Positions 48,100 through 57,354 of a stretch of DNA of 64,000 nt are shown one piece after another (the stretch's first letter is position 1; each line of letters opens with the position of its first letter). The stretch is from Legionella israelensis (lineage in GTDB: Bacteria; Pseudomonadota; Gammaproteobacteria; Legionellales; Legionellaceae). The stretch spans positions 310,001 through 374,000 of the forward strand of contig NZ_CP038273.1 of assembly GCF_004571175.1 (NCBI RefSeq). Direction: 5' to 3'. Position numbers and translations under genes: made by a program. Below the pieces are notes generated by a model that saw only the letters and a list, made by a program, of their open reading frames with translations, ran no database searches and was not told where the DNA came from.

Positions 48100-48359
48100 T
48101 CAGCGCTCCTGCAATTTGTGATAGACATGACACATGTTGACATTTAATCATCCTGAGCCAAAATAGTAGAAAATATGCCAACAGACTATAAAAAATTATC
48201 ATTAATTTATAGCATGTTCAATAAATACAACAGCTCTTAAGCAATAAACCAACTATAAAGAATAAAATATAATCAATCACTTATATTTTTTAACATTTAA
48301 ATTGCATCAAAGCCCAACCTGCTCCATAATTATCCTCCCGTCATTAAAATAAACATAAT

Positions 48360-49214
48360 ATGTCAGCATCTGTTCTGGATGGAAAAGCACTTGCGACACA
48401 ACGTCGCCAGAAATTAAGAGAATCGATTTTGCAAAAAACAAGCAAGAGGAATCCTTCTCCTCAATTGGCTGTCATATTATTAGGTAATGATCCAGCCTCA
48501 ACAATATATGTCAGCAATAAGCGCAAAGCCTGTGAAGATGTGGGAATTCAATCCAAAGACTATAATTTACCTGAAACAACCAGCGAAAAGGAATTACTTG
48601 AACTGATTGATCATTTAAATGAATCACCGCTGATAAACGGAATTCTTGTTCAGTTACCCTTACCTAAACATATTAAAACAACCACAATTCTTGAGCGAAT
48701 ATTTCCGGAAAAAGACGTTGATGGCTTTCATCCATACAATATAGGCAGGCTGGCTCAACGCATTCCATTGTTAAGGCCATGCACACCTCTTGGAATTATG
48801 CATTTACTGAAACATTACAACATATCTATTAAACGGAAACACGCCGTCATCATTGGAGCATCTAATATTGTGGGGCGTCCTATGTGTCTTGAATTATTAT
48901 TGGCCGGAGCTACGGTAACCATTTGCCATAAATTCACCACAGGACTAAGAAAGCATGTTGAATCCGCTGATTTACTGATTATCGCTGCGGGCAAGCAGGA
49001 TGTTGTTGATGTGCAATGGTTATCAGAAAAACAAGTGATTGTAGATGTGGGTATTCATCGATTGCCTAATGGTACCATTCGCGGAGATATTCATTACGAA
49101 AAAGCCGCTGAAAAGGTAGCCTGGATTACCCCCGTTCCTGGTGGGGTAGGCCCCATGACCATCGTCAGCTTATTGGAAAATACTTATAGCGCCTATCTTC
49201 GCACCGTAAAATAA
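48360..49214 (+). CDS. folD: FolD, methylene-THF dehydrogenase/cyclohydrolase
   Basis: The 284-residue protein has the two FolD signatures ([13 protein letters not shown] with the catalytic Lys, and [11 protein letters not shown]) and the [16 protein letters not shown] cofactor site. It interconverts 5,10-methylene- and 10-formyl-THF. The 260 bases between it and the divergent fimV must hold both promoters; I saw no clear boxes. Confidence 0.95.
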   Translation: MSASVLDGKALATQRRQKLRESILQKTSKRNPSPQLAVILLGNDPASTIYVSNKRKACEDVGIQSKDYNLPETTSEKELLELIDHLNESPLINGILVQLPLPKHIKTTTILERIFPEKDVDGFHPYNIGRLAQRIPLLRPCTPLGIMHLLKHYNISIKRKHAVIIGASNIVGRPMCLELLLAGATVTICHKFTTGLRKHVESADLLIIAAGKQDVVDVQWLSEKQVIVDVGIHRLPNGTIRGDIHYEKAAEKVAWITPVPGGVGPMTIVSLLENTYSAYLRTVK

Positions 49215-49366
49215 TGGATTGATTCTCAAATTCGGGGGCAGGATCTACCTTTGGATTGATATCATTAACCTCTGAGTCTTTGCTTATTGGTATTTATTGT
49301 CTTAATCCCGTCCCCTCATTGATTATTGCACTATACTATTGATACAGATAAAAAAAGGAGATGATT

Positions 49367-49585
49367 ATGGGCTTACAGCACGACTACGATGATAGCCAAT
49401 CATTTTCAGAATACAGTTACGAAAAAGATGAAAGCGATGCCGAAGAATTAAACCAAAAAAGACGTCTTCGAAAAATGATTGAAGATAGATTAGAACGAAA
49501 AAAATTAAAAGAAGATTTAAAAGATGAATTTGATGACTTGGATGAACTTGATGACGAATTTGATTGGGATGAGGTCGAACGTTAA
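49367..49585 (+). CDS. Small acidic protein, PA3496-like
   Basis: About 72 residues. GGAG lies six bases before the second ATG (49367), while the first ATG (49361) directly abuts it, so the second is preferred. A central basic helix (KRRLRKMIEDRLERKKLKEDL) is followed by an acidic tail (DEFDDLDELDDEFDWDEVE). This layout is like the PA3496 family of small proteins, which have been linked to the envelope. It is a tentative match. The IS982 element starts 30 bases after the stop. Confidence 0.6.
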   Translation: MGLQHDYDDSQSFSEYSYEKDESDAEELNQKRRLRKMIEDRLERKKLKEDLKDEFDDLDELDDEFDWDEVER

Positions 49586-49607
49586 AATCAGGTACCCAAA
49601 AATATAG

Positions 49608-50640
49608 TATATATACGTGAATTCGATATAACTGGTCAAACGACAGCCACGAATGTTTTTTCAATATTCAAGGAAGGTTTCTTTGGCTTAAGTGCATAAG
49701 CTGCCAAACCAGCCAAGATATTGACCATAAAATTAAAGACAGAACGATGCCTTGAGTGTTCGATATTTGAAATATTTTTTAATTGGTCAATAACAGATTC
49801 AACAATGGCTCTTTTTCTCAACAGGACTTTGTCAAAGGCATCGAGCACTTTTTGCTTCATATTTTTTCTGACTTTGGTCAGTAGTTGCAAGCCTCTTTCA
49901 GCAAGTTTCTCGGTCAGATTTTGGGAAATATATCCCTTATCTCCAATCATTTTACCCAACAGATTTTTACTTAAATCGGGCACAACCGTTCGGTCATCTG
50001 TTCGGCTTGAGGTTATTTTAAAAGCCATTAGCTCACCTTTATCATTGGCCACCAAATGAAGTTTAAAACCAAAATACCATCCCATAGTTGATTTGGACTT
50101 CTCCGCTAACCCCTTAAATGTTTTATTCTGTTGCGCTCTTTTAACGTGGCAGACCTCAATAGGGGTTGAGTCTACGAAATAAATGCCAGTTAGAGTCTTT
50201 GATTGATTGTGGCAAAATGCCGTTAATGGCACTATACAAGATGGCATCAGCTCAGTCATTCTGCTATAGCTGACCAGTTTTGGGAAATAGGGACGTAAAT
50301 CTTTCTGCAAAACATAAGAATAATAGCTTTTGAAGTTTCGATAATTGGATTGGTGGTAGTGTATCACTATCGTCATTATTTCGGACATAGACAGGCTACA
50401 GGGTTTCTTCCTGACTTTGCCTGAAATATTTATAAGTTGCTGCTCAAAGATTGGTAAAAACTTTTGACAAAAATCATCGACAATACAGAATAATTCGACT
50501 AACTTATCCATTCCAGGCCTCTTGTATCCTATTACTGTTCTTAGAAAAAACAAATAAGATCACAAAAGGTCTGGGTTTTCAATATATTTTCTCTTTGCAG
50601 GATAATCCTTAAACAGTTACATCGAATTCACGTTATATAT
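49608..50640 (-). mobile_element. IS982-family insertion sequence with 7-bp target duplication
   Basis: Near-perfect 20-bp inverted repeats (ACGTGAATTCGATATAACTG and, at the other end, one mismatch) lie at 49615-49634 and 50614-50633. TATATAT flanks both sides (49608-49614, 50634-50640). The 1019-bp element carries one intact transposase gene and sits between the small acidic protein and gloB without breaking either. Confidence 0.9.
49636..50511 (-). CDS. IS982-family transposase
   Basis: The preferred start gives MDKLVELFCIVDDFCQKF, the usual IS982 opening; an open frame upstream adds 14 residues. The DDE residues lie in YFVDSTPIEVCH, MIGDKGYISQ and RAIVESVIDQLK. SKSTMGWYFGFKLHLV is the conserved region after the first Asp. 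It appears intact. Confidence 0.93.
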   Translation of the reverse strand: MDKLVELFCIVDDFCQKFLPIFEQQLINISGKVRKKPCSLSMSEIMTIVIHYHQSNYRNFKSYYSYVLQKDLRPYFPKLVSYSRMTELMPSCIVPLTAFCHNQSKTLTGIYFVDSTPIEVCHVKRAQQNKTFKGLAEKSKSTMGWYFGFKLHLVANDKGELMAFKITSSRTDDRTVVPDLSKNLLGKMIGDKGYISQNLTEKLAERGLQLLTKVRKNMKQKVLDAFDKVLLRKRAIVESVIDQLKNISNIEHSRHRSVFNFMVNILAGLAAYALKPKKPSLNIEKTFVAVV

Positions 50641-50670
50641 GCTAAAAAAAGCGATAGAAAAGGAATTTAA

Positions 50671-51432
50671 ATGACCGTTTTTCCTCTCCAGGCTTTCAAA
50701 GATAATTACATCTGGATTTTGCTGGATGAAGCTTCAGGTTTGTTTGATTGTGTTGATCCTGGAGAAGCCAAGCCTGTCATTGATTATGCGCAAAAGACTG
50801 GCTTTTCTCTCAGAGCTATTCTATTGACTCATCATCACTATGATCATGTTGGGGGTGTTGATGATTTAATACAGTTTTATCCATCTATCAAAATATACGG
50901 TCCAAATGATGTAAGAGTAAACTCAGTTAATGTCCCTGTAAACGGAGAACAGCCTATTGAAATAGGATCCAATGCCTTTCAAATAATGGATACGCCAGGC
51001 CACACCTCCACACATATTAGTTATTATGAAGTCGAAAAACAGTGGTTATTCTGTGGTGACACACTGTTCTCAGCAGGATGCGGACGAGTATTTGACGGCA
51101 CCATAGATGAATTGTACCAATCATTATTGCTTTATAAAAATTTACCGGATACCACGGCGGTTTATTGCGCTCATGAATATACAACAACAAATTTGATGTT
51201 TGCTTTAACCATAGAACCAAGCAATAAAACAGCCGAAGATTACTTAAAAAAGATACGACATGAAAATGTTTCCTGCACCTTGCCTTCAACTATCGCTCTT
51301 GAAAAAAAAATCAATCCCTTTTTCAGAGTAAATCAATCGGAAATTCAAAAGTATGCCGAAATAAATAAGGTTGATCCTAACGATGCTCTGGCTGTTTTCA
51401 GTTTTTTGCGTCATCAAAAAGACAAGTTCTAA
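50671..51432 (+). CDS. gloB: Hydroxyacylglutathione hydrolase (glyoxalase II)
   Basis: The 253-residue metallo-beta-lactamase-fold enzyme has the dinuclear metal motif LTHHHYDHVGG, then TPGHTSTHISYY, FCGDTLFSAGCGR and YCAHEYTTTN. The C-terminal glyoxalase II domain binds glutathione. It clears S-lactoylglutathione in methylglyoxal detoxification. The IS982 element ends 37 bases upstream, so its promoter may have been affected. Confidence 0.95.
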   Translation: MTVFPLQAFKDNYIWILLDEASGLFDCVDPGEAKPVIDYAQKTGFSLRAILLTHHHYDHVGGVDDLIQFYPSIKIYGPNDVRVNSVNVPVNGEQPIEIGSNAFQIMDTPGHTSTHISYYEVEKQWLFCGDTLFSAGCGRVFDGTIDELYQSLLLYKNLPDTTAVYCAHEYTTTNLMFALTIEPSNKTAEDYLKKIRHENVSCTLPSTIALEKKINPFFRVNQSEIQKYAEINKVDPNDALAVFSFLRHQKDKF

Positions 51433-51495
51433 AAACAAACTAATAAAATTAATTTAATACAAGTTGGTTTATTTTAAATCCACAAGGGTTTAAAA

Positions 51496-52974
51496 ATGAT
51501 TTTTTTTTTAGTACTATCGTTTGCCCTTATACATTGCAAGGCCCGCACATTGAAAGTTAACTTATTGATCGTAAAATCTTTTTTGTTAATTTTTATTTAT
51601 ATATCTCTTATTTCACAAGCCCACAGCTCTTATTTAGATGTTTGGCAGGTTTTACGAAACCAATTTGCTCTCAACCATGAACCCTATCAGCCAGCTGTTC
51701 AGAAGCAAATTCGCTGGCTGAGTGCTCATCCTGAATATATTCAGAAACTGGCAAAGCAGTCAGAACCTTACATCTATCATATTTTAACTGAGATTAAAAA
51801 ACGAAGACTACCTGGAGAACTGGCATTATTGCCCATGATTGAAAGCGCCTATGATCCTTTTGCCTATTCCACTGCCGGAGCAGCAGGGCTTTGGCAACTA
51901 ATGCCGGGCACTGGAAGTGATTTAGGACTAAAGCAGGATTGGTGGTTTGACGGAAGAAGAAGTATTGATTTATCCACCGATGCAGCACTTAATTATCTGC
52001 AATATCTCCATAAGTTTTTTAAGGGGAACTGGTTACTTGCCCTTGCGGCTTATGACTCAGGTGAAGGTACGGTAGCCAAAGCTCTAAAAGCAACCCGTCG
52101 AAGTTCCGGTGCAAAATTCTGGACTCTCAATGTTCCCAGGGAAACAAAAGCTTATATCCCACGTCTTCTGGCTATTGCTGAGGTCATTAAAAATCCCCAG
52201 CGTTATAATATTACACTTCCTAAAATACCTTATGAGCCCTATTTCATAAAAGTGGACGTGGGCAGCCAGATTGATCTTACCCGCGCAGCAAAAATGGCCG
52301 AGCTAAACTATGAAGAGCTCATCAAACTGAACGCAGGCCATAACCGGTGGGCAACAGCGCCCTATCAGCCCCATCACCTTCTGATTCCCAAAGATAAAGT
52401 AGATAATTTCACCAGCAATCTGGAAAATATACCGAAAGAAAAACGTGTCAGCTGGCAAAGGCATCAAGTCAAAAAAGGAGAAACATTAAGTGATATTGCT
52501 GAACATTATCACACAACGGTCAATTTAATAAAAAAAATTAATTCATTAAAAAGCAATCGGTTAAAATTAAATCAATTCCTTTTAATTCCCGGCAACACTT
52601 ATTCAGCAGCACTTCTTACAAAAAATTCAGAAAAAATCCAACAAGTGGACCCTTCTGCAAATGAGAGTTTTCGTCGAGTCATACATATTGTTCAATTGAA
52701 GGACAGTTTCTCCAGCTTGGAGAAAAAATACGGTGTGACTGCCGCACAAATCCGATTCTGGAACCATTTACCTTCCACCAATAATCTTGCCAAAGGAACA
52801 CAGCTCATCATATGGAAACATATAAAGTCATCAGGGCATTACACCATAAAATCCGGTGACACACTCAGTGTCATTGCAAAAAGATATAACACTTCTGTTA
52901 AAACTCTATTGCATTTAAATCCAGGGATCCGTGAAAAATACCTTCGACCTCGTCAAAAAATCAAATTAGGCTAG
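51496..52974 (+). CDS. mltD: Membrane-bound lytic murein transglycosylase D
   Basis: The 492-residue protein has an SLT domain (MIESAYDPFAYSTAGAAGLWQLMPGTG with the catalytic Glu; LAALAAYDSGEGTV-like GNWLLALAAYDSGEG) and two or three LysM repeats (HQVKKGETLSDIAEHYHTT, HYTIKSGDTLSVIAKRYNTS). It cleaves glycan strands. The N-terminus has two hydrophobic runs, so the real start may be later than 51496; AAGGG lies seven bases before the ATG used here. Confidence 0.92.
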   Translation: MIFFLVLSFALIHCKARTLKVNLLIVKSFLLIFIYISLISQAHSSYLDVWQVLRNQFALNHEPYQPAVQKQIRWLSAHPEYIQKLAKQSEPYIYHILTEIKKRRLPGELALLPMIESAYDPFAYSTAGAAGLWQLMPGTGSDLGLKQDWWFDGRRSIDLSTDAALNYLQYLHKFFKGNWLLALAAYDSGEGTVAKALKATRRSSGAKFWTLNVPRETKAYIPRLLAIAEVIKNPQRYNITLPKIPYEPYFIKVDVGSQIDLTRAAKMAELNYEELIKLNAGHNRWATAPYQPHHLLIPKDKVDNFTSNLENIPKEKRVSWQRHQVKKGETLSDIAEHYHTTVNLIKKINSLKSNRLKLNQFLLIPGNTYSAALLTKNSEKIQQVDPSANESFRRVIHIVQLKDSFSSLEKKYGVTAAQIRFWNHLPSTNNLAKGTQLIIWKHIKSSGHYTIKSGDTLSVIAKRYNTSVKTLLHLNPGIREKYLRPRQKIKLG

Positions 52975-53122
52975 GGTAAAATGGGCAACAAAAATTTCGT
53001 GATTAAAAGATGATTTATGTTATAGTTGGACTAAATTTGTTCATACAAATCACTCATGAGTAAATCACTAACAATCGACATAGGTACTTGTCTTTGTTAT
53101 AAAATTGATGTGTTATAATATA

Positions 53123-53148
53123 TTTAATATTCTTAAACAATTAATATT
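53123..53148 (+). promoter_or_regulatory. Two TTAATATT motifs before the yciB-pmrAB operon
   Basis: TTTAATATT (53123-53131) and ATTAATATT (53140-53148) each match the reported Legionella PmrA site cTTAATatT in eight of nine bases. The second abuts the yciB ATG. A TATAAT at 53114-53119 lies just upstream. The motif is AT-rich and occurs by chance, so this is only a candidate autoregulatory site. Confidence 0.3.
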
Positions 53149-53715
53149 ATGAAATTTCTCTTTGATTTTTTTCCCATTGTTCTTTTTTTTCTTGGCTTTA
53201 AATGGTTTGGTATTTATTATGCCACGGCAATAGCAATGAGTGCTTCATTGCTGCAGGTTGTCATTTATCGCTTAAAATATCAGTGTTATGATAAATTTCA
53301 ATTAATCAGCTTTCTTATTATTCTTGTATTGGGGGGGGCGACCTTATTTTTACAAAATCCCTGGTTCATTAAATGGAAACCCACAGGGATCTACTGGTTA
53401 ACAGCCCTTATTTTCTTCCTTACTACCTTTATTGGAAAAAAACCCGTTATTCAGAGAATGATGGAAAATAACATCAGTATGCCCAATAAAATATGGAAAC
53501 GTATTAATCTGGCATGGGCGTTATTTTTTCTGCTGATGGGCATTGCCAATCTTTATGTGGCTTATTTCTATGACACCAATGTATGGGTTAATTTTAAATT
53601 ATTTGGTGGCATTGGATTTACATTAATTTTTGTTTTTATTCAGGCTATTTATCTCACAAAACATATAGATGATAAAAGTCTCGAAAAACGTCAGGCGAGC
53701 CAGGAGAGAAACTAA
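53149..53715 (+). CDS. yciB: Inner-membrane septation/intracellular-spread protein YciB
   Basis: The 188-residue protein has five membrane helices and starts [26 protein letters not shown], the YciB/IspZ opening; [27 protein letters not shown] is also typical. It influences envelope integrity and septation. Its stop overlaps the response-regulator start by one base (TAATG), so the three genes form an operon. Confidence 0.93.
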   Translation: MKFLFDFFPIVLFFLGFKWFGIYYATAIAMSASLLQVVIYRLKYQCYDKFQLISFLIILVLGGATLFLQNPWFIKWKPTGIYWLTALIFFLTTFIGKKPVIQRMMENNISMPNKIWKRINLAWALFFLLMGIANLYVAYFYDTNVWVNFKLFGGIGFTLIFVFIQAIYLTKHIDDKSLEKRQASQERN

Positions 53716-54392
53716 TGCGATTGTTATTGGTAGAAGATGATGAACTTCTAGGTGATGCGGTTAAAACCGGATTAACCCAGTTTGGTTATGTCGTTGACTG
53801 GTTAAAAGACGGAGAAGCAGCTCGAGCAGCACTGAAAACAGAAACTTTTGAATTAATAATACTGGATTTAGGTTTGCCGAAACTATCAGGGCTTAATTTG
53901 TTGCAACACATTCGACAAGAAGGTAATTCAACACCTGTTATTATTCTCACTGCTCGAGAATCAGTTGAAGATCGAGTCAAAGGATTAGACAGTGGCGCTG
54001 ATGATTATCTGATAAAACCTTTTGATTTAAATGAATTAAGTGCAAGAATCCGTGCATTGGTCCGTCGTTCTCAAGGACGTGCCGATGCGTTGATTCATTA
54101 CAGAAATATTACACTAGATCCAGCAGCTCATTCCGTTATGGTGGATAATGAATTGGTTAATGTACCCCGTCGGGAATTTGCTCTTTTACAAAAACTGCTT
54201 GAAAACAGTGGTCAGGTTCTCTCAAGAGAACAATTAATGCAAAGTATTTACGGCTGGGACGAGGATGTGGACAGTAATGCCCTTGAAGTTCATATCCATA
54301 ATTTACGTAAAAAATTAAATGCCAATTTTATTCGTACCATTCGCGGTGTAGGCTATATGATCGAAAAAAGTGAAGGTGCGCCATTAACGTGA
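53715..54392 (+). CDS. pmrA: OmpR-family response regulator, PmrA-like
   Basis: The 225-residue protein has a receiver domain (acidic pocket EDDE at 7-10, phospho-acceptor D in LIILDLGLPKLSG at ~51, Lys in DYLIKPFD) and a winged-helix C-terminus (NSGQVLSREQLMQSIYGWDED, HIHNLRKKLNANFIRTIRGVGYMI). The PmrA name follows the local order yciB-RR-HK near ruvCA, hmgA and rpoS, which fits my recollection of L. pneumophila. There PmrA activates many Dot/Icm effector genes. QseB is an alternative label. Confidence 0.8.
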   Translation: MRLLLVEDDELLGDAVKTGLTQFGYVVDWLKDGEAARAALKTETFELIILDLGLPKLSGLNLLQHIRQEGNSTPVIILTARESVEDRVKGLDSGADDYLIKPFDLNELSARIRALVRRSQGRADALIHYRNITLDPAAHSVMVDNELVNVPRREFALLQKLLENSGQVLSREQLMQSIYGWDEDVDSNALEVHIHNLRKKLNANFIRTIRGVGYMIEKSEGAPLT

Positions 54393-55813
54393 AGTCCTCT
54401 ATAAGAAAATTTCTACTCATCAATTTATTATTAGCCATAACCGTTACTACCACTTTAACCGCCATAGGGAACTACTATCTTGATCAAAAAGATATTCAGG
54501 AGCATCTAGATACATTAATGGCTATATCAGCCCTTTCTTATCAGGCACTGCTTGGAGATGATTTGCATGAAAGACCTTTGAATCGAATCCAGAGTGCCTT
54601 AGAAAAAGTGCCGGAAAAAATTGATACTTATTATCAAAAAAAATATATTCAGGACCGACACAGCTCCAATTTCCTTGATAAATTTAATTTTCAGGTATGG
54701 ACAGACGGTGGCCAGCTGTTATTACATTCTGCTACAGCACCTAAAGTACCGTTATTTGATGAAAATGACGGTTTCAGCGATAAATATATTTCTGGTCAAA
54801 AATGGCGTGTTTTTACGACATATAACGAAAAAGCCGGTACTCGAACAGTGCTGGCTGAACGTTATGGTACCCGCAATGAATTAGGTCATCGCATTGCTCA
54901 AGATGATTTGTATATCATGTTGCTCACATTTCCCTTATCAGGATTATTAATATGGATCATTATCGGTCGAGGTCTTGATAGCCTGGACAAAGTGGCAGAA
55001 GAAGTTGCCAACAGAGCGCCAAGCCACCTTGAGCCTGTGGATCTGGAGGAGGTTCCTGAAGAAATTAAACCAGTTATCGACGAACTTAATAAATTATTTT
55101 TTCGTCTCAAACAAGGCTTTGAAAGGGAAAAACGTTTTGCTGCGGACGCTGCCCATGAATTGCGTACTCCCTTAGCTGCATTAAAAGCACAGGCTCAAGT
55201 CGCGCTAAATACCAATGATATAAATGAAAAAAACCAGGCTCTGCATAAGCTTATCGCCAGTGTCAACCGTAGCACTCATATTGTTCAACAACTATTGACC
55301 ATGAACAAATTAGTGCCCGAAGCCGTTAATATGAATGATCTGGAAAAAGTTAACCTTGCAAAACTTATTCGGGAAGTCATTGCCATGTTAGCTCCCAGTG
55401 CCGTAGAAAAACATATTGAACTTGCTTTTGAAGCTGATGAGCAAATACCCGAAATTCCTGCTAATCAAACCGCATTAAGTATTCTCATAAGAAATCTGGT
55501 AGATAATGCAATACGCTATTCCAAAGAAAACGGACAAGTTATGGTCCGTTTATTACAAAAAGAAAAAGATATGATCATCGAAGTAAGTGACACTGGCCCA
55601 GGAATCCCTGAAGAATTACGAACAAGGGTATTTGAACGTTTTTTCCGCGTATTAGGTACACGAAGTTCTGGAAGTGGTTTAGGATTAGCCATTGTCCAAC
55701 AAATTTGTGAGTTACACGGCGGTAGGGTTGAACTTGATTCGCCGGAAAAAGGTACAGGTTTAATTGTAAGGGTCTATTTACCTATCTACTCCAACAATCA
55801 TCTTTATTTCTAA
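54389..55813 (+). CDS. pmrB: Sensor histidine kinase, PmrB-like
   Basis: The 474-residue protein starts with GTG overlapping the regulator stop (GTGA). Two helices (~10-30 and ~172-192) flank a ~140-residue periplasmic sensor. The cytoplasmic part has HisKA with H-box FAADAAHELRTPLAALKAQA, then N-box (IRNLVDNAIRYS), G1 (DTGPGIPEE) and G2 (SGLGLAIVQQI). The signal is unknown. A hairpin terminator follows at 55840. Confidence 0.88.
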   Translation: MKSSIRKFLLINLLLAITVTTTLTAIGNYYLDQKDIQEHLDTLMAISALSYQALLGDDLHERPLNRIQSALEKVPEKIDTYYQKKYIQDRHSSNFLDKFNFQVWTDGGQLLLHSATAPKVPLFDENDGFSDKYISGQKWRVFTTYNEKAGTRTVLAERYGTRNELGHRIAQDDLYIMLLTFPLSGLLIWIIIGRGLDSLDKVAEEVANRAPSHLEPVDLEEVPEEIKPVIDELNKLFFRLKQGFEREKRFAADAAHELRTPLAALKAQAQVALNTNDINEKNQALHKLIASVNRSTHIVQQLLTMNKLVPEAVNMNDLEKVNLAKLIREVIAMLAPSAVEKHIELAFEADEQIPEIPANQTALSILIRNLVDNAIRYSKENGQVMVRLLQKEKDMIIEVSDTGPGIPEELRTRVFERFFRVLGTRSSGSGLGLAIVQQICELHGGRVELDSPEKGTGLIVRVYLPIYSNNHLYF

Positions 55814-55839
55814 TTTTTTCTTCTATTTTTTATACTTTT

Positions 55840-55860
55840 AGGTTTATAATAAACCTTTTC
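55840..55860 (+). terminator. Intrinsic terminator after the sensor kinase gene
   Basis: AGGTTTA-TAA-TAAACCT forms a 7-bp stem with a 3-base loop, then TTTTC. It lies 27 bases after the kinase stop. With the A/T bases on each side the stem could extend and act on both strands. Confidence 0.6.
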
Positions 55861-55904
55861 GTCTAATAATAGAAAGCTATTTTTATTTTTAAGGCGCAAT
55901 TTAT

Positions 55905-56789
55905 ATGACACTACATACTCAACCTAACGATGAAATCTTACCTATGGCAAATATAGTAAATATTCGATCAGCAACTGAAAGCGATCTCTCTGTTTTAATT
56001 CCTTTTATGCGTGAGAACTGGCAAAAAACTTACCCAAAGCAATATGAGGAAGATCCTACAGTATTGGATAAATTATTTGACAAGGAAAAACTCAAAAAGC
56101 AATTACAAGAAAAAAATGCATACATTTTTATAGCTACGTTTAATGATAAGATCGTTGGTTATAGTAAATTATTGGTAGATCAAGAAAAAGACCGTTGTTT
56201 TCTTGATAAACTTTATATTGATGAAACCTACCAAAGGCAACATATTGGCAGTCGGCTGTTAACTTACTGTTTTAAATCTGCTACTGAATTGAATATAAAC
56301 ACAATGGACTTGCAGGTTGAACACAATAATGAAAAAGCGATAAATTTTTATACCAAATTTGGCTTTAAACCGCATACTGTATATAAAGGTAAAATCATAA
56401 AAGATTTATATCCTAGTACTAAAAAAGAACTATATTATGGTATTAAAATGACGTGTAATAATGTCGATGATCAACTTGTCAATTTATTGGATCACTCGCA
56501 CATGAACGTTGCCGATCCTAATGCCATCAAGGATGATGTGTGTTTCCCCGGCCATGCTGCTATTCCCCATCCACTTTTCTCTTCTCAGCACATTCAAACA
56601 ACGAAGACTTGTAGCAGCGACCACAAGACAGCTCCTGCTCATGATGCCAGGCAAGATAAGTATCATTTGCCCAGATGGGCCAGTCTTTGTGTGATTTTTT
56701 TTAGGCCGCCAAAGAAGACTGAGGCTTGCAGCAAAACTCAAAGCGTTAGGGACGATGAGAAGCCAACTTTTTCAAAGCATTGCGAATAA
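55905..56789 (+). CDS. GNAT N-acetyltransferase with an aberrant C-terminal extension
   Basis: Residues ~18-180 form a GNAT domain: IRSATESDLSVLIPFMRENWQ, LDKLYIDETYQRQHIGSRLL with the acetyl-CoA loop (Q/R-x-x-G-x-G/S), and NEKAINFYTKFGFK. The domain ends near KKELYYGIKM. The last ~110 residues are rich in Cys, His and Pro and unlike a GNAT tail; they read antisense through a probable remnant (56560-56697) and overlap ruvA by 44 bases. I infer that the original stop was lost by a fusion. The start may be the ATG at 55944. The substrate is unknown. Confidence 0.75.
   Translation: MTLHTQPNDEILPMANIVNIRSATESDLSVLIPFMRENWQKTYPKQYEEDPTVLDKLFDKEKLKKQLQEKNAYIFIATFNDKIVGYSKLLVDQEKDRCFLDKLYIDETYQRQHIGSRLLTYCFKSATELNINTMDLQVEHNNEKAINFYTKFGFKPHTVYKGKIIKDLYPSTKKELYYGIKMTCNNVDDQLVNLLDHSHMNVADPNAIKDDVCFPGHAAIPHPLFSSQHIQTTKTCSSDHKTAPAHDARQDKYHLPRWASLCVIFFRPPKKTEACSKTQSVRDDEKPTFSKHCE
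56560..56697 (-). pseudogene. Possible zinc-ribbon protein remnant, frameshifted at an A8 run
   Basis: On the minus strand a short frame reads DWPIWANDTYLAWHHEQ, then LSCGRCYKSSLFECAEKRK before TAG. Three Cys and the Trp-rich lead look like a conserved small protein. It has no start codon: the frame closes at a TAA within an A8 run, while another frame upstream stays open (LSLLWRPKK), so one inserted A would join them. Evidence is by eye only. Confidence 0.3.
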
Positions 56790-57354
56790 GCTGCTCACAG
56801 GTTTGAAGACCATTATCGATCTGATAAATAACTTTTTTAGCCTCACTATACTTATAGCCTAAAGACTCCAGAGCACGGATAGCTTCATCACGTTCACTGA
56901 ATGAAGCAGACTGTGCTTTTTCTGTTTGATTCGGATTTAGTTCAAACGATTTGTCTATAGAATCCCGCATCTCAACCACCAATCGCTCTGCTGTTTTCTT
57001 ACCAATTCCAGGAAGCTTTACTAATCGCTTTGCATCTCCCTCGTGAATGCATTGAATAAACTCTTCAACTGTGATACTCGATAATACAGCAATGGCCAGT
57101 TTTGGCCCTATTCCATTAACTTTGATTAATGAGCGAAATAAGGTGCGTTCCGTTTTATCCACAAAGCCATATAATAATAATGCATCTTCTCTGACCACGG
57201 TATGAATATGTAATCCTACTCTCTTATCCTGAGATACAACATTAAAAAACGTAGTTAAAGAGGTCTCGACATCGTACCCCACACCATTGACGTCAATAAC
57301 CAGTTTACCTGGATGCTGTTTATCTACAATTTGACCGCTTAACCATCCGATCAT
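56746..57354 (-). CDS. ruvA: Holliday junction helicase subunit RuvA
   Basis: The 202-residue protein is full length. MIGWLSGQIVDKQHPGKLVIDVNGVGYDV opens domain I, two helix-hairpin-helix motifs follow (LIKVNGIGPKLAIAVLS, LVKLPGIGKKTAERLVVEM), and domain III closes it (AIRALESLGYKYSEAKKVI). It grips Holliday junctions for RuvB. ruvB, which usually follows ruvA, is not here. The start overlaps the ruvC stop (ATGA-type). Confidence 0.95.
   Translation of the reverse strand: MIGWLSGQIVDKQHPGKLVIDVNGVGYDVETSLTTFFNVVSQDKRVGLHIHTVVREDALLLYGFVDKTERTLFRSLIKVNGIGPKLAIAVLSSITVEEFIQCIHEGDAKRLVKLPGIGKKTAERLVVEMRDSIDKSFELNPNQTEKAQSASFSERDEAIRALESLGYKYSEAKKVIYQIDNGLQTCEQLIRNALKKLASHRP

Noticed and set aside
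56484-56741. An 85-codon minus-strand frame downstream of ruvA
   Set aside because: Its composition is not protein-like; a different frame over the same bases has the conserved-looking CGRC segment, so I recorded only that remnant.
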